From the NCBI GenBank assembly GCA_965246855.1, contig CBDFFP010000005.1, forward strand, positions 372,001 through 436,000: DNA of 64,000 nt, in the 5' to 3' direction. Each line of letters begins with the position of its first letter. Positions within the stretch are counted from its first letter, which is position 1. Below are positions 8,604 through 16,640 of this stretch, piece after piece. The stretch is from UBA1952 sp965246855 (GTDB taxonomy: Bacteria; Bacteroidota; Bacteroidia; Chitinophagales; Chitinophagaceae). A program made the translations under genes and the position numbers. Below the pieces are notes generated by a model. It was not told where the DNA came from and ran no database searches. It saw only the letters and a program-made list of their open reading frames with translations.

Positions 8604-10675
8604 ATGGTGTATTTCTTTTTGCGCAGGTATTGATAAATGGCAAGCTGCGAGCGCCGCTCCGGCTCTTGGGCGCGTCGGGTAACGTAGGAGTTGCTTTGCT
8701 TGTTGTCCAAGATACGGCCCTTTACGTTTTCGGCAAGCTGAATGTCCAGAATGTCGGTCAATTCTTCCTGAATCTGCGGGTCATAAACCGGACAGGCGGC
8801 TTCTATGCGATGATCTAAGTTGCGCACCATCCAGTCGGCAGAGGAAATAAACACCTTCTTTTTGCCGTCGTTCTGAAAAACCAACACCCGCGCGTGTTCC
8901 AGGTACTGGTCTATGATGCTAATAGCTTCCATCGGTTCTTTAAAACCTTTCTGCACCGTAACAGCGCAGCAAATTCCGCGAATAATCATCTTCACTTCCA
9001 CGCCCGCGCGCGCCGCTTCATACAGCCGCGCAATGCTTTCCGGGTCGGCCAGCGAGTTCATTTTAAGGATAATGGACGCCTCTTTTTTCTTTTTCGCCGC
9101 GCGCACTTCCGCAGCCAATAGGTCGGTGAAGAAGGCGCGCATATTCGCCGGTGCAGTAGGCAGCGTCTTGTTTGCCGCCAGCTTGTGGAGCGGTTTTTCC
9201 GGGTCTTCAATCACCGAAAAAATGCGCGTTGCGTCTGCAATAATGGCTTTGTTAGTCGTCAGCAGGCAGTGGTCGCCATAGAACCGCGCCGTGCTTTCAT
9301 TGATGTTGCCGGTAGAAACGAACGCATACTGCCGGGTGCGGTTAAACTCCCGCTTTTTTATCACGCAAATCTTGGCATGAACCTTCATGTCGGGCGGGCC
9401 ATGCACCACGAGAACGCCTTCCTCTTCCAACACCCGCTTCCAGAAAAGATTGGCTTCCTCATCAAAACGCGCACGCAGTTCCAGCGCCACGGTTACCTGC
9501 TTGCCGTTGCGCGCGGCATTGATAAGCGCGTTGGCTATTTTGGAATTCTGCGCCAGCCGGTAGGCGGTGATTTTAATGCTCTGCACAAACGGGTCAATGG
9601 CCGCTTCGCGCAAAAGGTCTATGACCGAGTCGAAGGAATGGTAGGGAAAATGAAGCATCACATCCCTCCTGTCCAGCACGTCCATGATGCGGCGGGGCTG
9701 CACCAGAAGCGGATGCACAAACGATTTGGGTCGCCGGGTTACGTTCTCGAAAATGCTTTCCGGGAACGCCATAAAGTCTTTAAAGTTGTGGATGCGCCCG
9801 CCGGCAATCAGGTTGTCGCGGCGTGTAAGGCCGAGGCGGCGGATAAGATATTCCAGCAGGCTGGGGTCTATGGCGCGGTCATAAATAAAGCGCGTGGCGC
9901 GGCCTTTTTTCCGGGCTTTAATGCTTTTTTCCAGCTCTTCAATCAGGTTGGTGTTCACGTCCTGATCGGTTTCCAGTTCGGCGTCGCGCGTCACCTTGAT
10001 GATGGCCGACATAAACCGGTCGAACCCAAACGGCGCAAACAAAGTGGGCAAGGAAAACCGGATGATGTCCTCCAGGAGAATGATGTGCTTTTCGCCGTTG
10101 GTGGTGGGAAGGATAACGAATCGCGTCAGCTCGCGCGTGGGAACGGCAATGAGCGCGTAGCGTTGCAGCATGGCGTTCTGCGTGTTGCCCAGCACGCAGG
10201 CGAGGTAAATGGCTTTGTCGGAAAGCAACGGCACGGTGGGCATGCTTTCTATCATCAACGGCACCAGTTGGGTGCGCACCCGCTCGTCGAAGTATTGCGC
10301 CACAAAGGCTTTTTGGGCTTTGGTGAGTTGCTTTTCCGTTTTCAGGAAAATTTTTTCCGCCGCCATCTGCTGCTGCACCTCCGTCCATATCCGGTCAAAC
10401 TCCGACTGCTGTGCCTTTACCTTCTCTGTTATCTGCTTTAAGATTTTTTCCGGGTTTTCTTCTAGGTGCAAGCGCGCTGCTTTTCCTACCCGCACCATGC
10501 GCGAAAGCGTAGCCACGCGAACGCGGAAAAACTCGTCGAGATTGTTGGAGAAAATACCCAGAAAGCGCAGGCGCTCCGGCAAAGGCACGGTAGGGTCTTG
10601 CGCTTCCTGCAACACGCGGCCATTGAAGGAAAGCCACGAAAGATCGCGGACGATAAGGTTATAGACAGTCTTCAA
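8600..10675 (-). CDS. ppk1: Polyphosphate kinase 1
   Basis: A 691-residue protein covering all PPK1 parts: N-terminal helical domain (DLSWLSFNGRVLQEA), head domain, and two C-terminal PLD-like domains. HAK at residues 433-435 contains the His that is phosphorylated in E. coli PPK1 (His435 there), followed by STGNINESTARFYGD, and later IRGICC and SSADWMVRNLDHRIEAACPV. The residue 19 positions after this His, which aligns by spacing with E. coli His454, is Phe452 here. The enzyme makes polyphosphate from ATP at the membrane. It is the first gene of a ppk1-ppx operon preceded by an unusual 21-bp repeat array. Confidence 0.93.
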   Translation of the reverse strand: MKTVYNLIVRDLSWLSFNGRVLQEAQDPTVPLPERLRFLGIFSNNLDEFFRVRVATLSRMVRVGKAARLHLEENPEKILKQITEKVKAQQSEFDRIWTEVQQQMAAEKIFLKTEKQLTKAQKAFVAQYFDERVRTQLVPLMIESMPTVPLLSDKAIYLACVLGNTQNAMLQRYALIAVPTRELTRFVILPTTNGEKHIILLEDIIRFSLPTLFAPFGFDRFMSAIIKVTRDAELETDQDVNTNLIEELEKSIKARKKGRATRFIYDRAIDPSLLEYLIRRLGLTRRDNLIAGGRIHNFKDFMAFPESIFENVTRRPKSFVHPLLVQPRRIMDVLDRRDVMLHFPYHSFDSVIDLLREAAIDPFVQSIKITAYRLAQNSKIANALINAARNGKQVTVALELRARFDEEANLFWKRVLEEEGVLVVHGPPDMKVHAKICVIKKREFNRTRQYAFVSTGNINESTARFYGDHCLLTTNKAIIADATRIFSVIEDPEKPLHKLAANKTLPTAPANMRAFFTDLLAAEVRAAKKKKEASIILKMNSLADPESIARLYEAARAGVEVKMIIRGICCAVTVQKGFKEPMEAISIIDQYLEHARVLVFQNDGKKKVFISSADWMVRNLDHRIEAACPVYDPQIQEELTDILDIQLAENVKGRILDNKQSNSYVTRRAQEPERRSQLAIYQYLRKKKYTI

Positions 10676-10830
10676 AACAAAATAGGAAATGAAACGGCGT
10701 AAAAATAACCGCGCCGGGGGCGTTGGGCGTGTTAAGGATTGAAAGGAACAGCGCTTCCACAGCCATTAGCAATGCTCAAACCAGCAGTAGCAGGCAGAGC
10801 GCGCGTATAAAGAACGCAGGCATAATACAG

Positions 10831-11021
10831 GGTAGCACTCCCTTACTTTTAAGTAAAAATACCTTATTTTAGGGTATTTTTACCTAAAAATAGGTTAGTA
10901 ATACCTATTTAAAAGGTATTTTTACCCTAATTTATGGTATAAACACCTTACTATAAGGTATGGGTACCAAAAGTCAGGGTATAGATACCTTAGCTTAGGG
11001 TATTAATACCTTTGAGTTAGT
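10831..11021. repeat. Palindromic array with 21-bp period upstream of ppk1-ppx
   Basis: ACC occurs at 10861, 10882, 10903, 10924, 10945, 10966, 10987 and 11008, exactly 21 bases apart each time. GGT occurs at 10831, 10873, 10893, 10915, 10936, 10957, 10978 and 10999 (20-22 apart). Each unit is roughly GGTAT-NN-ATACC joined by TTA-N3-TAA-like linkers, so both the units and the linkers are palindromic. About nine units fill the gap between moxR (ending 11127) and ppk1 (starting 10675). No coding frame is conserved. The rest of the gap, 10676-10830 and 11022-11126, shows nothing else. Confidence 0.85.
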
Positions 11022-11126
11022 AAAAGCAGGAAAAGCGAGAGCAACAGGCGCAGCTTCTCCCTGTTGGTCGTTGGAAGGATTGTCCAGTCTTGTCCTTATA
11101 ATCGTTTTGAGCGGCGGTGCTTTCTT

Positions 11127-12098
11127 TTAAAACAACCCCGCAATCAGCTTATCCGTAGAAAGTCCTTCGGCTTCGGCGCGGTAGTTGCGCACAATGCGAT
11201 GGCGCAGTACGGCGGGCGCAACGGCCTGTACGTCTTCTATGTCGGGGCTGTATTTTCCGCGCAAAAGCGCATGGCATTTCGCCCCCAGAATGAGGTATTG
11301 CGAAGCGCGCGGCCCCGCACCATACGCCAGATATTGCCGGGTGCTTTCCGGTGCAGTGGGGGAAGAAGAACGGGTTTTGTGTACCAATCCCACGGCGTAT
11401 TGCAGCACATTATCCGGCACGGGCACGCGGCGCACCAAGCCTTGATAGGCCAAGAGCGTTTCAGCGTCCAACACTTTGGGAAGCTCCACGCGGCGCTCGT
11501 CGGTGGTGGTGCGCACGATGTCCACTTCTTCTTCAAAGCTGGGGTAGTCCAGATTGATCTGGAACATAAAACGGTCCAACTGCGCTTCCGGCAAGGGATA
11601 GGTTCCTTCCTGCTCAATGGGGTTTTGGGTGGCGAGAACAAAGAACGGCGAAGGCAGGGAATAGAGCTTTCCACCGGCAGTAACACTGCGCTCCTGCATG
11701 GCTTCCAGCAAGGCTGCCTGCGTTTTGGGCGGTGTCCGGTTAATTTCATCCGCCAGAATGATGTTGGCAAACACGGGGCCGGGCAAGAACTGGAAGTGGC
11801 GTTCTTCGTTCAGGATTTCGGCACCGGTGATGTCGCCGGGCATCAGGTCGGGCGTAAACTGAATGCGCTTGAAAGACAGGTGCAGCACGTCGGCAATGGT
11901 TTTCACCAACAGCGTTTTAGCCAGTCCGGGAACGCCTACCAGAAGGCTGTGGCCATTGCATAGCAGCGCGATAATCAAGCCTTCTACAACGGCATCCTGA
12001 CCGACAACAACATTTTTAATCGCGGCGCGCAGGGAACTGAAACTCTTCTGGAGATGCGCGGCGGCTTCCACATCGGAAGCAAAGGAAACGGAGTTCAT
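11127..12098 (-). CDS. MoxR-family AAA+ ATPase
   Basis: From the ATG at 12098 the protein has 323 residues. Walker A is GVPGLAKT at residues 55-62, Walker B is ILADEINR at 114-121, sensor 1 is FFVLATQNPIEQEGTYPLPEAQLDRFM, and the C-terminal lid domain contains GAGPRASQYLILGAKCHALL with the sensor-2 arginine. This is the standard MoxR layout. MoxR ATPases act as chaperones that insert metal or assemble complexes, usually with VWA or DUF58 proteins, but no such partner gene is next to it here. The frame extends upstream to 12254 through a palindromic repeat, so the later start is preferred. Confidence 0.88.
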   Translation of the reverse strand: MNSVSFASDVEAAAHLQKSFSSLRAAIKNVVVGQDAVVEGLIIALLCNGHSLLVGVPGLAKTLLVKTIADVLHLSFKRIQFTPDLMPGDITGAEILNEERHFQFLPGPVFANIILADEINRTPPKTQAALLEAMQERSVTAGGKLYSLPSPFFVLATQNPIEQEGTYPLPEAQLDRFMFQINLDYPSFEEEVDIVRTTTDERRVELPKVLDAETLLAYQGLVRRVPVPDNVLQYAVGLVHKTRSSSPTAPESTRQYLAYGAGPRASQYLILGAKCHALLRGKYSPDIEDVQAVAPAVLRHRIVRNYRAEAEGLSTDKLIAGLF

Positions 12099-12187
12099 AG
12101 GGAGCGAAAATAAAGGGGGGAAGGTGCGTTTGGGGAGGTGGATTTTAAGCTGTGGAAATGTTCTCTTTTCAAGGCTTCTCGCTGGAA

Positions 12188-12259
12188 ATCTTTTGTCACC
12201 CCGGAACGGGGTCTTAACGGACGCAAGCCAACAAGGTCCCGTCCGGGATGACAAAAGAT
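12188..12259. repeat. REP-like inverted repeat
   Basis: ATCTTTTGTCA at 12188-12198 is repeated in inverse at 12249-12259; inside it CCCGGAACGGGG and CCCGTCCGGG add imperfect pairing. The element lies between moxR and arfB and has the look of a dispersed palindromic repeat of the TCACCCCGGAACGGGG type. It may be a terminator or processing site for the arfB transcript. Confidence 0.55.
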
Positions 12260-12281
12260 GATGACCGCAGCAGTTGGCTTT

Positions 12282-12677
12282 TTATTCGCGCGGTTTCTGT
12301 CGCAGGGCTTTGCGGAAGGCGTTATGTTTCTTGTCTTCTATGCGCTTCCGTTGGGCGGCTTTGGAAGGCTTTGTTGCCTTGCGGGTTTGAGGGATGAAGA
12401 GAGCTTTTTCTACCAGCACTTGCAGCCGTTTCAATGCCAGCGATTTGTTCTCCAACTGCGAGCGCGTATCGGATGCACGGACGGACAGAAAGCCGTCTTT
12501 GCTGATGCGGTGTGCCAGCTTCTGCAACAATCGCGCCTTCTCTTCCTCCTCGAAAAGCAAGGTGTCGGCAACTTTCCAGCGCGCTTCTGCGGCGGTCTCT
12601 ACCTTGTTTACGTTTTGCCCGCCGCTGCCGCCGGAGCGACTGCTGCGCCAAAGGATTTCGGGAGAGAGGTCTGTCAT
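12282..12677 (-). CDS. arfB: Peptidyl-tRNA hydrolase ArfB (YaeJ)
   Basis: From the ATG at 12677 it has 131 residues, the usual ArfB length. The release-factor catalytic motif GGQ sits in RSGGSGGQNVNKVETA near residues 15-30, and the C-terminal tail is basic (RKATKPSKAAQRKRIEDKKHNAFR), which binds the empty mRNA channel of stalled ribosomes. The domain that reads stop codons in true release factors is absent. The protein hydrolyses peptidyl-tRNA on ribosomes that lack a stop codon. The open frame continues to 12734 through a palindromic repeat. Confidence 0.9.
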   Translation of the reverse strand: MTDLSPEILWRSSRSGGSGGQNVNKVETAAEARWKVADTLLFEEEEKARLLQKLAHRISKDGFLSVRASDTRSQLENKSLALKRLQVLVEKALFIPQTRKATKPSKAAQRKRIEDKKHNAFRKALRQKPRE

Positions 12678-12704
12678 GGGTAAAAGGAATTTCCGGCCCT
12701 CTGT

Positions 12705-12779
12705 AGAGACGCGATTTATCGCGTCTCTCGTCATTGCGTCTTTCGTCCTAAAAAGAGAGACGCGATGAATCGCGTCTCT
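12705..12779. repeat. Pair of perfect GAGACGCGAT palindromes
   Basis: AGAGACGCGAT-TT-ATCGCGTCTCT at 12705-12728 and AGAGACGCGAT-GA-ATCGCGTCTCT at 12756-12779 are two 11-bp perfect palindromes with 2-base loops, 27 bases apart. Each can form its own hairpin and the pair can also pair with each other. Similar GTAGAGACGCGAT elements are dispersed in many Bacteroidota and cyanobacterial genomes. They lie in the gap between the NYN gene end and the arfB start. Confidence 0.75.
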
Positions 12780-12813
12780 ACGAATACCAATAATGGGAAC
12801 AGCGCTGATTTTT

Positions 12814-13836
12814 TTACACTACCGCAATTTCTTTTGCCACCACGCGTCCGTCGTTCATCGTTTCTTCGCTGTACTCCACATTGTCGCCTACTTGAAGCTG
12901 CGTAAAGTCCAGATTGGTGAGGGCGGTGTGGTAGAAAAACGCGTCGCGCGGGTAGCTGCTGATAAAGCCGTAGCCGTCTTTCAGCGCCTTTACAGTTCCG
13001 GTTTTGCGAATGGCGCTTTCGCTCACGGGCAACGACGCGTTGTAGGTGTGGCCGGGAACAGAACCCGTAGCGTTGTAACCACTTTCCGAGCTGCTGCTGT
13101 AGCTGCCGTTGGTGGGGTTGTATGTCACTTCCACGTCGTTCTCGTAGCGGCGGCCCGGCACGTAAGGCCGGTCTTCTTTTTTGGGCACAAAAAGTGCGTC
13201 AATCGTGGTGTCTTCGCCTTCGGCAGACTCGTCAATCAGCGTGTGCATCGCAATGGGATACGCAGATTCCGACACGAGGTCGCGGGAGGTTTGGGAGACG
13301 CGCTCGCGGCCCAGATCGTCCACGTAGGAAAACTCCCAGTGAACCAGCATTACGCGCGTGCCCAGCGTGTTCAGCTTGCGCACGAGCGGCGTGTAGTCGC
13401 CATCAGAAGCGATAAGCACTACCACGTCAAAACGCTTGTGGAGCGTCAGTTCATAGGCTTCCAAAGAGAGCCACACTTCGGTGTTGCTTTCGGAGCGCGA
13501 GGTGCCGAAAATGCGGATGGGCAGGTAGTGCGTGGTAACACCTTCATTGGTCAGGATGTCATCAAAAACGCGCTCGTAAAGCAGTTGTTTTTCACGTTGC
13601 GCCGTTTCATAAGCGCCGAGGCGGCCCCGGAAATAGTGGGCATCCACGATGGGACACAGTTCATAGGGCGTTCCGTCGGAATCGGCAATTCGTTGGCGGA
13701 TAAAATGGTGCAGACCGGAAATAGAGATGCGTGCTTTGCGGTCGTGGACGTAGTTGTAGTAGCGCGACACATGCATCAGGTAGTTGCCGTCGTAAAAGAC
13801 GCCGATGCGGGTTGTGCGGGAAGGAGCATTGTGCAT
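12814..13836 (-). CDS. NYN-domain nuclease fused to a cold-shock domain
   Basis: A 340-residue protein. Residues 10-165 form a NYN (LabA/DUF88, PIN-like) domain with the acidic metal site: YDGNY at 15-19 and IASDGDYTPLVRKL starting at 142 (Asp145, Asp147). A Ser/Tyr/Asn-rich linker (about 225-270) leads to a cold-shock domain at about 278-340: GTVKALKDGYGFISS, then DAFFYHTALTNLDFTQLQVGDNVEYSEE. The first part probably cuts RNA; the second binds single-stranded nucleic acid and may guide it. The target is unknown. It is transcribed alone, ahead of the arfB gene on the same strand. Confidence 0.85.
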   Translation of the reverse strand: MHNAPSRTTRIGVFYDGNYLMHVSRYYNYVHDRKARISISGLHHFIRQRIADSDGTPYELCPIVDAHYFRGRLGAYETAQREKQLLYERVFDDILTNEGVTTHYLPIRIFGTSRSESNTEVWLSLEAYELTLHKRFDVVVLIASDGDYTPLVRKLNTLGTRVMLVHWEFSYVDDLGRERVSQTSRDLVSESAYPIAMHTLIDESAEGEDTTIDALFVPKKEDRPYVPGRRYENDVEVTYNPTNGSYSSSSESGYNATGSVPGHTYNASLPVSESAIRKTGTVKALKDGYGFISSYPRDAFFYHTALTNLDFTQLQVGDNVEYSEETMNDGRVVAKEIAVV

Positions 13837-14228
13837 AAAATTGCGGGAATAGATAAAAAGGAAGAAAAGGGAATTTTCTAGAAAAAAACGTCAGGAAAAG
13901 GCGGTGAAAAACTGCGGTGTGCCGGAATGGAAATGTTCAGAAAAGAAATGTAGCTTTTGAAAAGTAGAACAATATTGATTTTTTACAGAAAGCCGGAAAA
14001 ATAGTAAGGGAGAAACAACAGCCGTATCGTGTTCGGTAAGAGGGCGCAAAAATAAATCCTTTCCAAGGCAATAAAAGGTATCGTTGAATTGTTAAGATTG
14101 GAAAGGGAATTGATTGTGGAACCGTACCGCAGGAATGAGCCAAGAGGCGCGTTCCTGCGGCAGTCGTGTGTTTCCTTAAGAAAGAGGAGTTTTCCAGCGT
14201 TTCTTCGGCAGTCCCGGAAAAATCCCAC
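13837..14228. other. Intergenic region of 392 bases without a convincing gene
   Basis: Two small minus-strand frames here (up to 111 codons) have no recognisable features and no good start signal. The only structure seen is an inverted repeat CCGCAGGAA (14127-14135) with TTCCTGCGG (14152-14160), which could form a 9-bp stem downstream of nadD. The left part should hold the promoter of the NYN gene. Confidence 0.4.
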
Positions 14229-14801
14229 CTATAAATAATACCGGTTGTCCTCCACATATTGCCGTACGGCATCGGGAACGAGGTAGCGCGTGGAACGACG
14301 TGCTTTTATTTCTTTGCGGACGTAAGAAGCGGAGAGGTGAATTTGCGGGGCATCAGCGAGATACATGACGCGCGCACCTTCTAAATGAGGCACTTCAAAA
14401 CCCGGACGGGCATATACAATGAGGCGGTGACGGGCAACAAGTTGCTCCCAGTTTTTCCAGCGTTTGAGGTTGGCAAAAGCATCGCCGCCGAGGACGATGG
14501 AGAAGGTTTCCAACGGGAATTTTTCGGCCAGATACGTTAGCGTGTCGATGGTGAAAGATGGGCGTGGCAAGGCGAACTCTACGTTGGAAACGCGCAGTTT
14601 AGGGTTGTCGGCAACAGCAAGTTCTACAAGGTGCAGCCGGTCATATTCATTGAGCAGCGATGAAGAATCCTTGAGCGGATTATGCGGCGAAACCACGAAC
14701 CAGATTTTGTCCACGTCGGTATGCGCTGCCACGTGTTCGGCCACGAGCAGATGACCGATATGAACGGGATTGAAGGAGCCGAAATACAGTCCGATGTGCA
14801 T
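14229..14801 (-). CDS. nadD: Nicotinate-nucleotide adenylyltransferase
   Basis: At 190 residues it is a normal NadD. The nucleotidyltransferase signature GSFNPVHIGHL occurs at residues 8-18 and binds ATP; WFVVSPHNPLKDSS and SIVLGGDAFANLKRWKNWEQL are the NadD nicotinate-side motifs, and the C-terminal HLSASYVRKEI holds the S-x-x-x-x-R phosphate loop. It joins AMP to nicotinate mononucleotide in NAD synthesis. It is 25 bases downstream of the FeoA-like gene on the same strand. Confidence 0.93.
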   Translation of the reverse strand: MHIGLYFGSFNPVHIGHLLVAEHVAAHTDVDKIWFVVSPHNPLKDSSSLLNEYDRLHLVELAVADNPKLRVSNVEFALPRPSFTIDTLTYLAEKFPLETFSIVLGGDAFANLKRWKNWEQLVARHRLIVYARPGFEVPHLEGARVMYLADAPQIHLSASYVRKEIKARRSTRYLVPDAVRQYVEDNRYYL

Positions 14802-14826
14802 GAGGAAAAGCGGGTTCTGGAAAGCT

Positions 14827-15081
14827 TTAAGCGGTGATAGAAACGCGGATTTTATCGGCGTCTGTTTTGCGGATGCTCAGGTAATAGCCGGCAATGCGGA
14901 TGGCCATTGGGTCGCCGAGCGGGGCAATCATTTCCACCTTTACCGGCTCGCCCGGCAAGCAGCCCATTTCCAACAGAATCAGCCGGAAATCTCCCTCTTC
15001 GTCGTGGGAGAGAATAGTGGCCTGCATCCCGGCGCGCAACTGCGAGAGCCGGAGCGGCGCAGCAGAATTTTCCTTTTTCAC
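14827..15081 (-). CDS. Stand-alone FeoA-domain protein
   Basis: An 84-residue protein with the SH3-like FeoA fold: LSQLRAGMQATILSH, then LLEMGCLPGEPVKVEMIAPLGDPMAIRIAGYYLSIRKTDADKIRV. The G-C-L-P-G-E-P-V and D-P-M-A-I-R-I-x-G-Y motifs are the usual FeoA landmarks. In Fe(II) uptake FeoA supports the FeoB GTPase at the membrane, but no feoB lies nearby, so the partner is elsewhere or it has another role. It is divergent from ybeY. Confidence 0.85.
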   Translation of the reverse strand: MKKENSAAPLRLSQLRAGMQATILSHDEEGDFRLILLEMGCLPGEPVKVEMIAPLGDPMAIRIAGYYLSIRKTDADKIRVSITA

Positions 15082-15170
15082 AGAGGCAAAGATAGGCGCG
15101 GAACAGAGGCCGGTTTTTTCGTCTCACCTTTGGGAATTCAATCCTCGCTCCTCACCCCTCTTCCCCTGTT

Positions 15171-15599
15171 ATGCCCGCGCGCTTTCACGATTTGGAAACA
15201 AAAAGCAGGCTGCGCGAAAAGCGGCGGCTGGCTGTTTTTCTGGACGAATTAATACGGGAACGTCGTCCGGAAATGGAGCGCATTTCGCTGACCTATCTCT
15301 TCCGTTCTGACGAAGCTGTTCTGGAGGTAAACCGCGACTTCCTTCAGCATGATACCTATACTGACATCATCACTTTTGACCTTAGCGAAGGCACGGCCTT
15401 TTTGGAAGCGGAAATCCACATCAGCACCGAGCGCGTGGCCGAGAATGCAGCGCGTTTTAAAACCAATTACCAAACCGAACTTCACCGCGTAATTTTTCAT
15501 GGCGCGCTGCACCTTGCCGGGCTGAAAGACAAAAAGCGGGAAGACGCACAACGGATGCGGGAAGCGGAAAACGCCGCGTTGAAGGCTTATTTCGGTTGA
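15171..15599 (+). CDS. ybeY: Endoribonuclease YbeY
   Basis: A 142-residue protein. The catalytic metal site HGALHLAGLKDKK sits at about 110-122: three His or His-like positions of the H-x-x-x-H-x-x-x-x-x-H/D signature, with Asp and Lys in the last place, as in many Bacteroidota proteins. The upstream TYTDIITFDLSEG is the other conserved block. YbeY is a zinc-dependent RNase that matures the 16S rRNA 3' end and takes part in ribosome quality control. It is followed by a large palindromic element. Confidence 0.9.
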   Translation: MPARFHDLETKSRLREKRRLAVFLDELIRERRPEMERISLTYLFRSDEAVLEVNRDFLQHDTYTDIITFDLSEGTAFLEAEIHISTERVAENAARFKTNYQTELHRVIFHGALHLAGLKDKKREDAQRMREAENAALKAYFG

Positions 15600-15615
15600 T
15601 TTCTTCTGCTGCTGT

Positions 15616-15641
15616 CTTCTTTTGCCTTGAAGCAAAAGAAG
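15616..15641. terminator. Hairpin after ybeY
   Basis: CTTCTTTTGC (15616-15625) pairs perfectly with GCAAAAGAAG (15632-15641) around a 6-base loop, 17 bases past the ybeY stop. It is not followed by a clear T-run, so it may be a processing site rather than a classical terminator. Confidence 0.45.
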
Positions 15642-15672
15642 CAAAAATTCAAGGCTGTGTTTTTTCTGGCTA

Positions 15673-15768
15673 AAAATCAGTCTTCGGGGCTAAAATTTGC
15701 AAACTTGTCCCGCCCAAAAGCGGGACTTCGGACAGTGCAAATTTTTTAACGCCCCTGCGTCTGATTTT
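15673..15768. repeat. Nested four-step palindrome
   Basis: Four pairs of inverted segments are nested: AAAATCAG (15673) with CTGATTTT (15761); GGGGC (15686) with GCCCC (15751); AAAATTTGCA (15692) with TGCAAATTTT (15736); GTCCCGC (15707) with GCGGGAC (15720). A stable long hairpin of about 96 bases results. It fills the gap between ybeY and the pseudouridine synthase, and has no coding frame. Confidence 0.8.
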
Positions 15769-15841
15769 CTTCACGCCGCAAAAACAAGGCCTTTCCCTAA
15801 CCGGGAAAACATCCTGCCTGTGTCAACCCGAAAACGACTCT

Positions 15842-16558
15842 ATGAAACCCACCATCCTGCACGAAGACGAAGACCTGATTTTTATTGACAAGCCCGCCGG
15901 GCTGCTTTCTATTCCTGACCGTTTTAACGCGGAATTGCCTTCTGCAAAAAGTTTTTTGGAGAAGAAAACGGGCGAAAAAATCTTTGTGGTTCACCGCATT
16001 GACCGCGAGACGAGCGGCTGCATGGTATTTGCCAAAAATGAGGAAGCTCACCGGCATCTTTCGTTGCAATTTCAGGAGCACGTTGCCGGGAAATTCTACG
16101 TTGGGCTGGTGCATGGCCGTCCTGCCGAAGAAAGCGGAACGATAGACGTGGCGCTGGTAGAACATCCTTCGCATCCCGGCAAAATGGCGGTGGCGAAGAA
16201 AGGAAAAGCGAGCCGCACGGACTATCGCGTGGTGGAGCAATGGCCGCTTTATGCGCTGGTGCAGTTCCGGATTTTTACGGGTCGCACGCACCAGATACGG
16301 GTGCATATGCAGCACCTCGGACACCCGCTCCTTTGCGACCCCTTGTATGGCGACGGCAAGCCGTTTTTGCTGTCTTCGGTGAAGTGGAAATTCCAGCTTA
16401 CCAAAGGTGAGGAAGAAGAGCGTCCGCTGCTGAGCCGCGTAGCACTTCATGCCTACCGGCTGGTGGTGGAATCGTTGAAAGGGGAAGAGATTTCGGTGGA
16501 AGCGGCGATGCCGAAGGATTTGAACGCGGTGGTGCAGCAGTTGCGGAAACACGCGTGA
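15842..16558 (+). CDS. RluA-family pseudouridine synthase
   Basis: A 238-residue protein. The catalytic motif HRIDRETSG at about 51-59 contains the essential Asp; IFTGRTHQIRVHMQHLGHPLLCDPLYG at about 147-173 is the conserved RluA block. No N-terminal S4 domain is seen. The enzyme turns uridine into pseudouridine in rRNA or tRNA; the target cannot be told from sequence. The start ATG at 15842 follows the palindromic element by 74 bases. Confidence 0.9.
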   Translation: MKPTILHEDEDLIFIDKPAGLLSIPDRFNAELPSAKSFLEKKTGEKIFVVHRIDRETSGCMVFAKNEEAHRHLSLQFQEHVAGKFYVGLVHGRPAEESGTIDVALVEHPSHPGKMAVAKKGKASRTDYRVVEQWPLYALVQFRIFTGRTHQIRVHMQHLGHPLLCDPLYGDGKPFLLSSVKWKFQLTKGEEEERPLLSRVALHAYRLVVESLKGEEISVEAAMPKDLNAVVQQLRKHA

Positions 16559-16640
16559 ACAGCCGCTCCCCGAAGGAGAGGGGTGAAGCGCTGTAAACGG
16601 GATTTCCTGATTTCTACTTTTAGAGTTTGGGCTACAAATT

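Noticed and set aside
9185..10441. 418-codon plus-strand frame antisense to ppk1
   Set aside because: ppk1 is complete and conserved on the other strand; the antisense frame has no recognisable domain.
13937..14272. 111-codon minus-strand frame overlapping the nadD end
   Set aside because: It has no recognisable feature, overlaps the conserved nadD gene and has an aromatic-rich sequence typical of non-coding AT-rich DNA.
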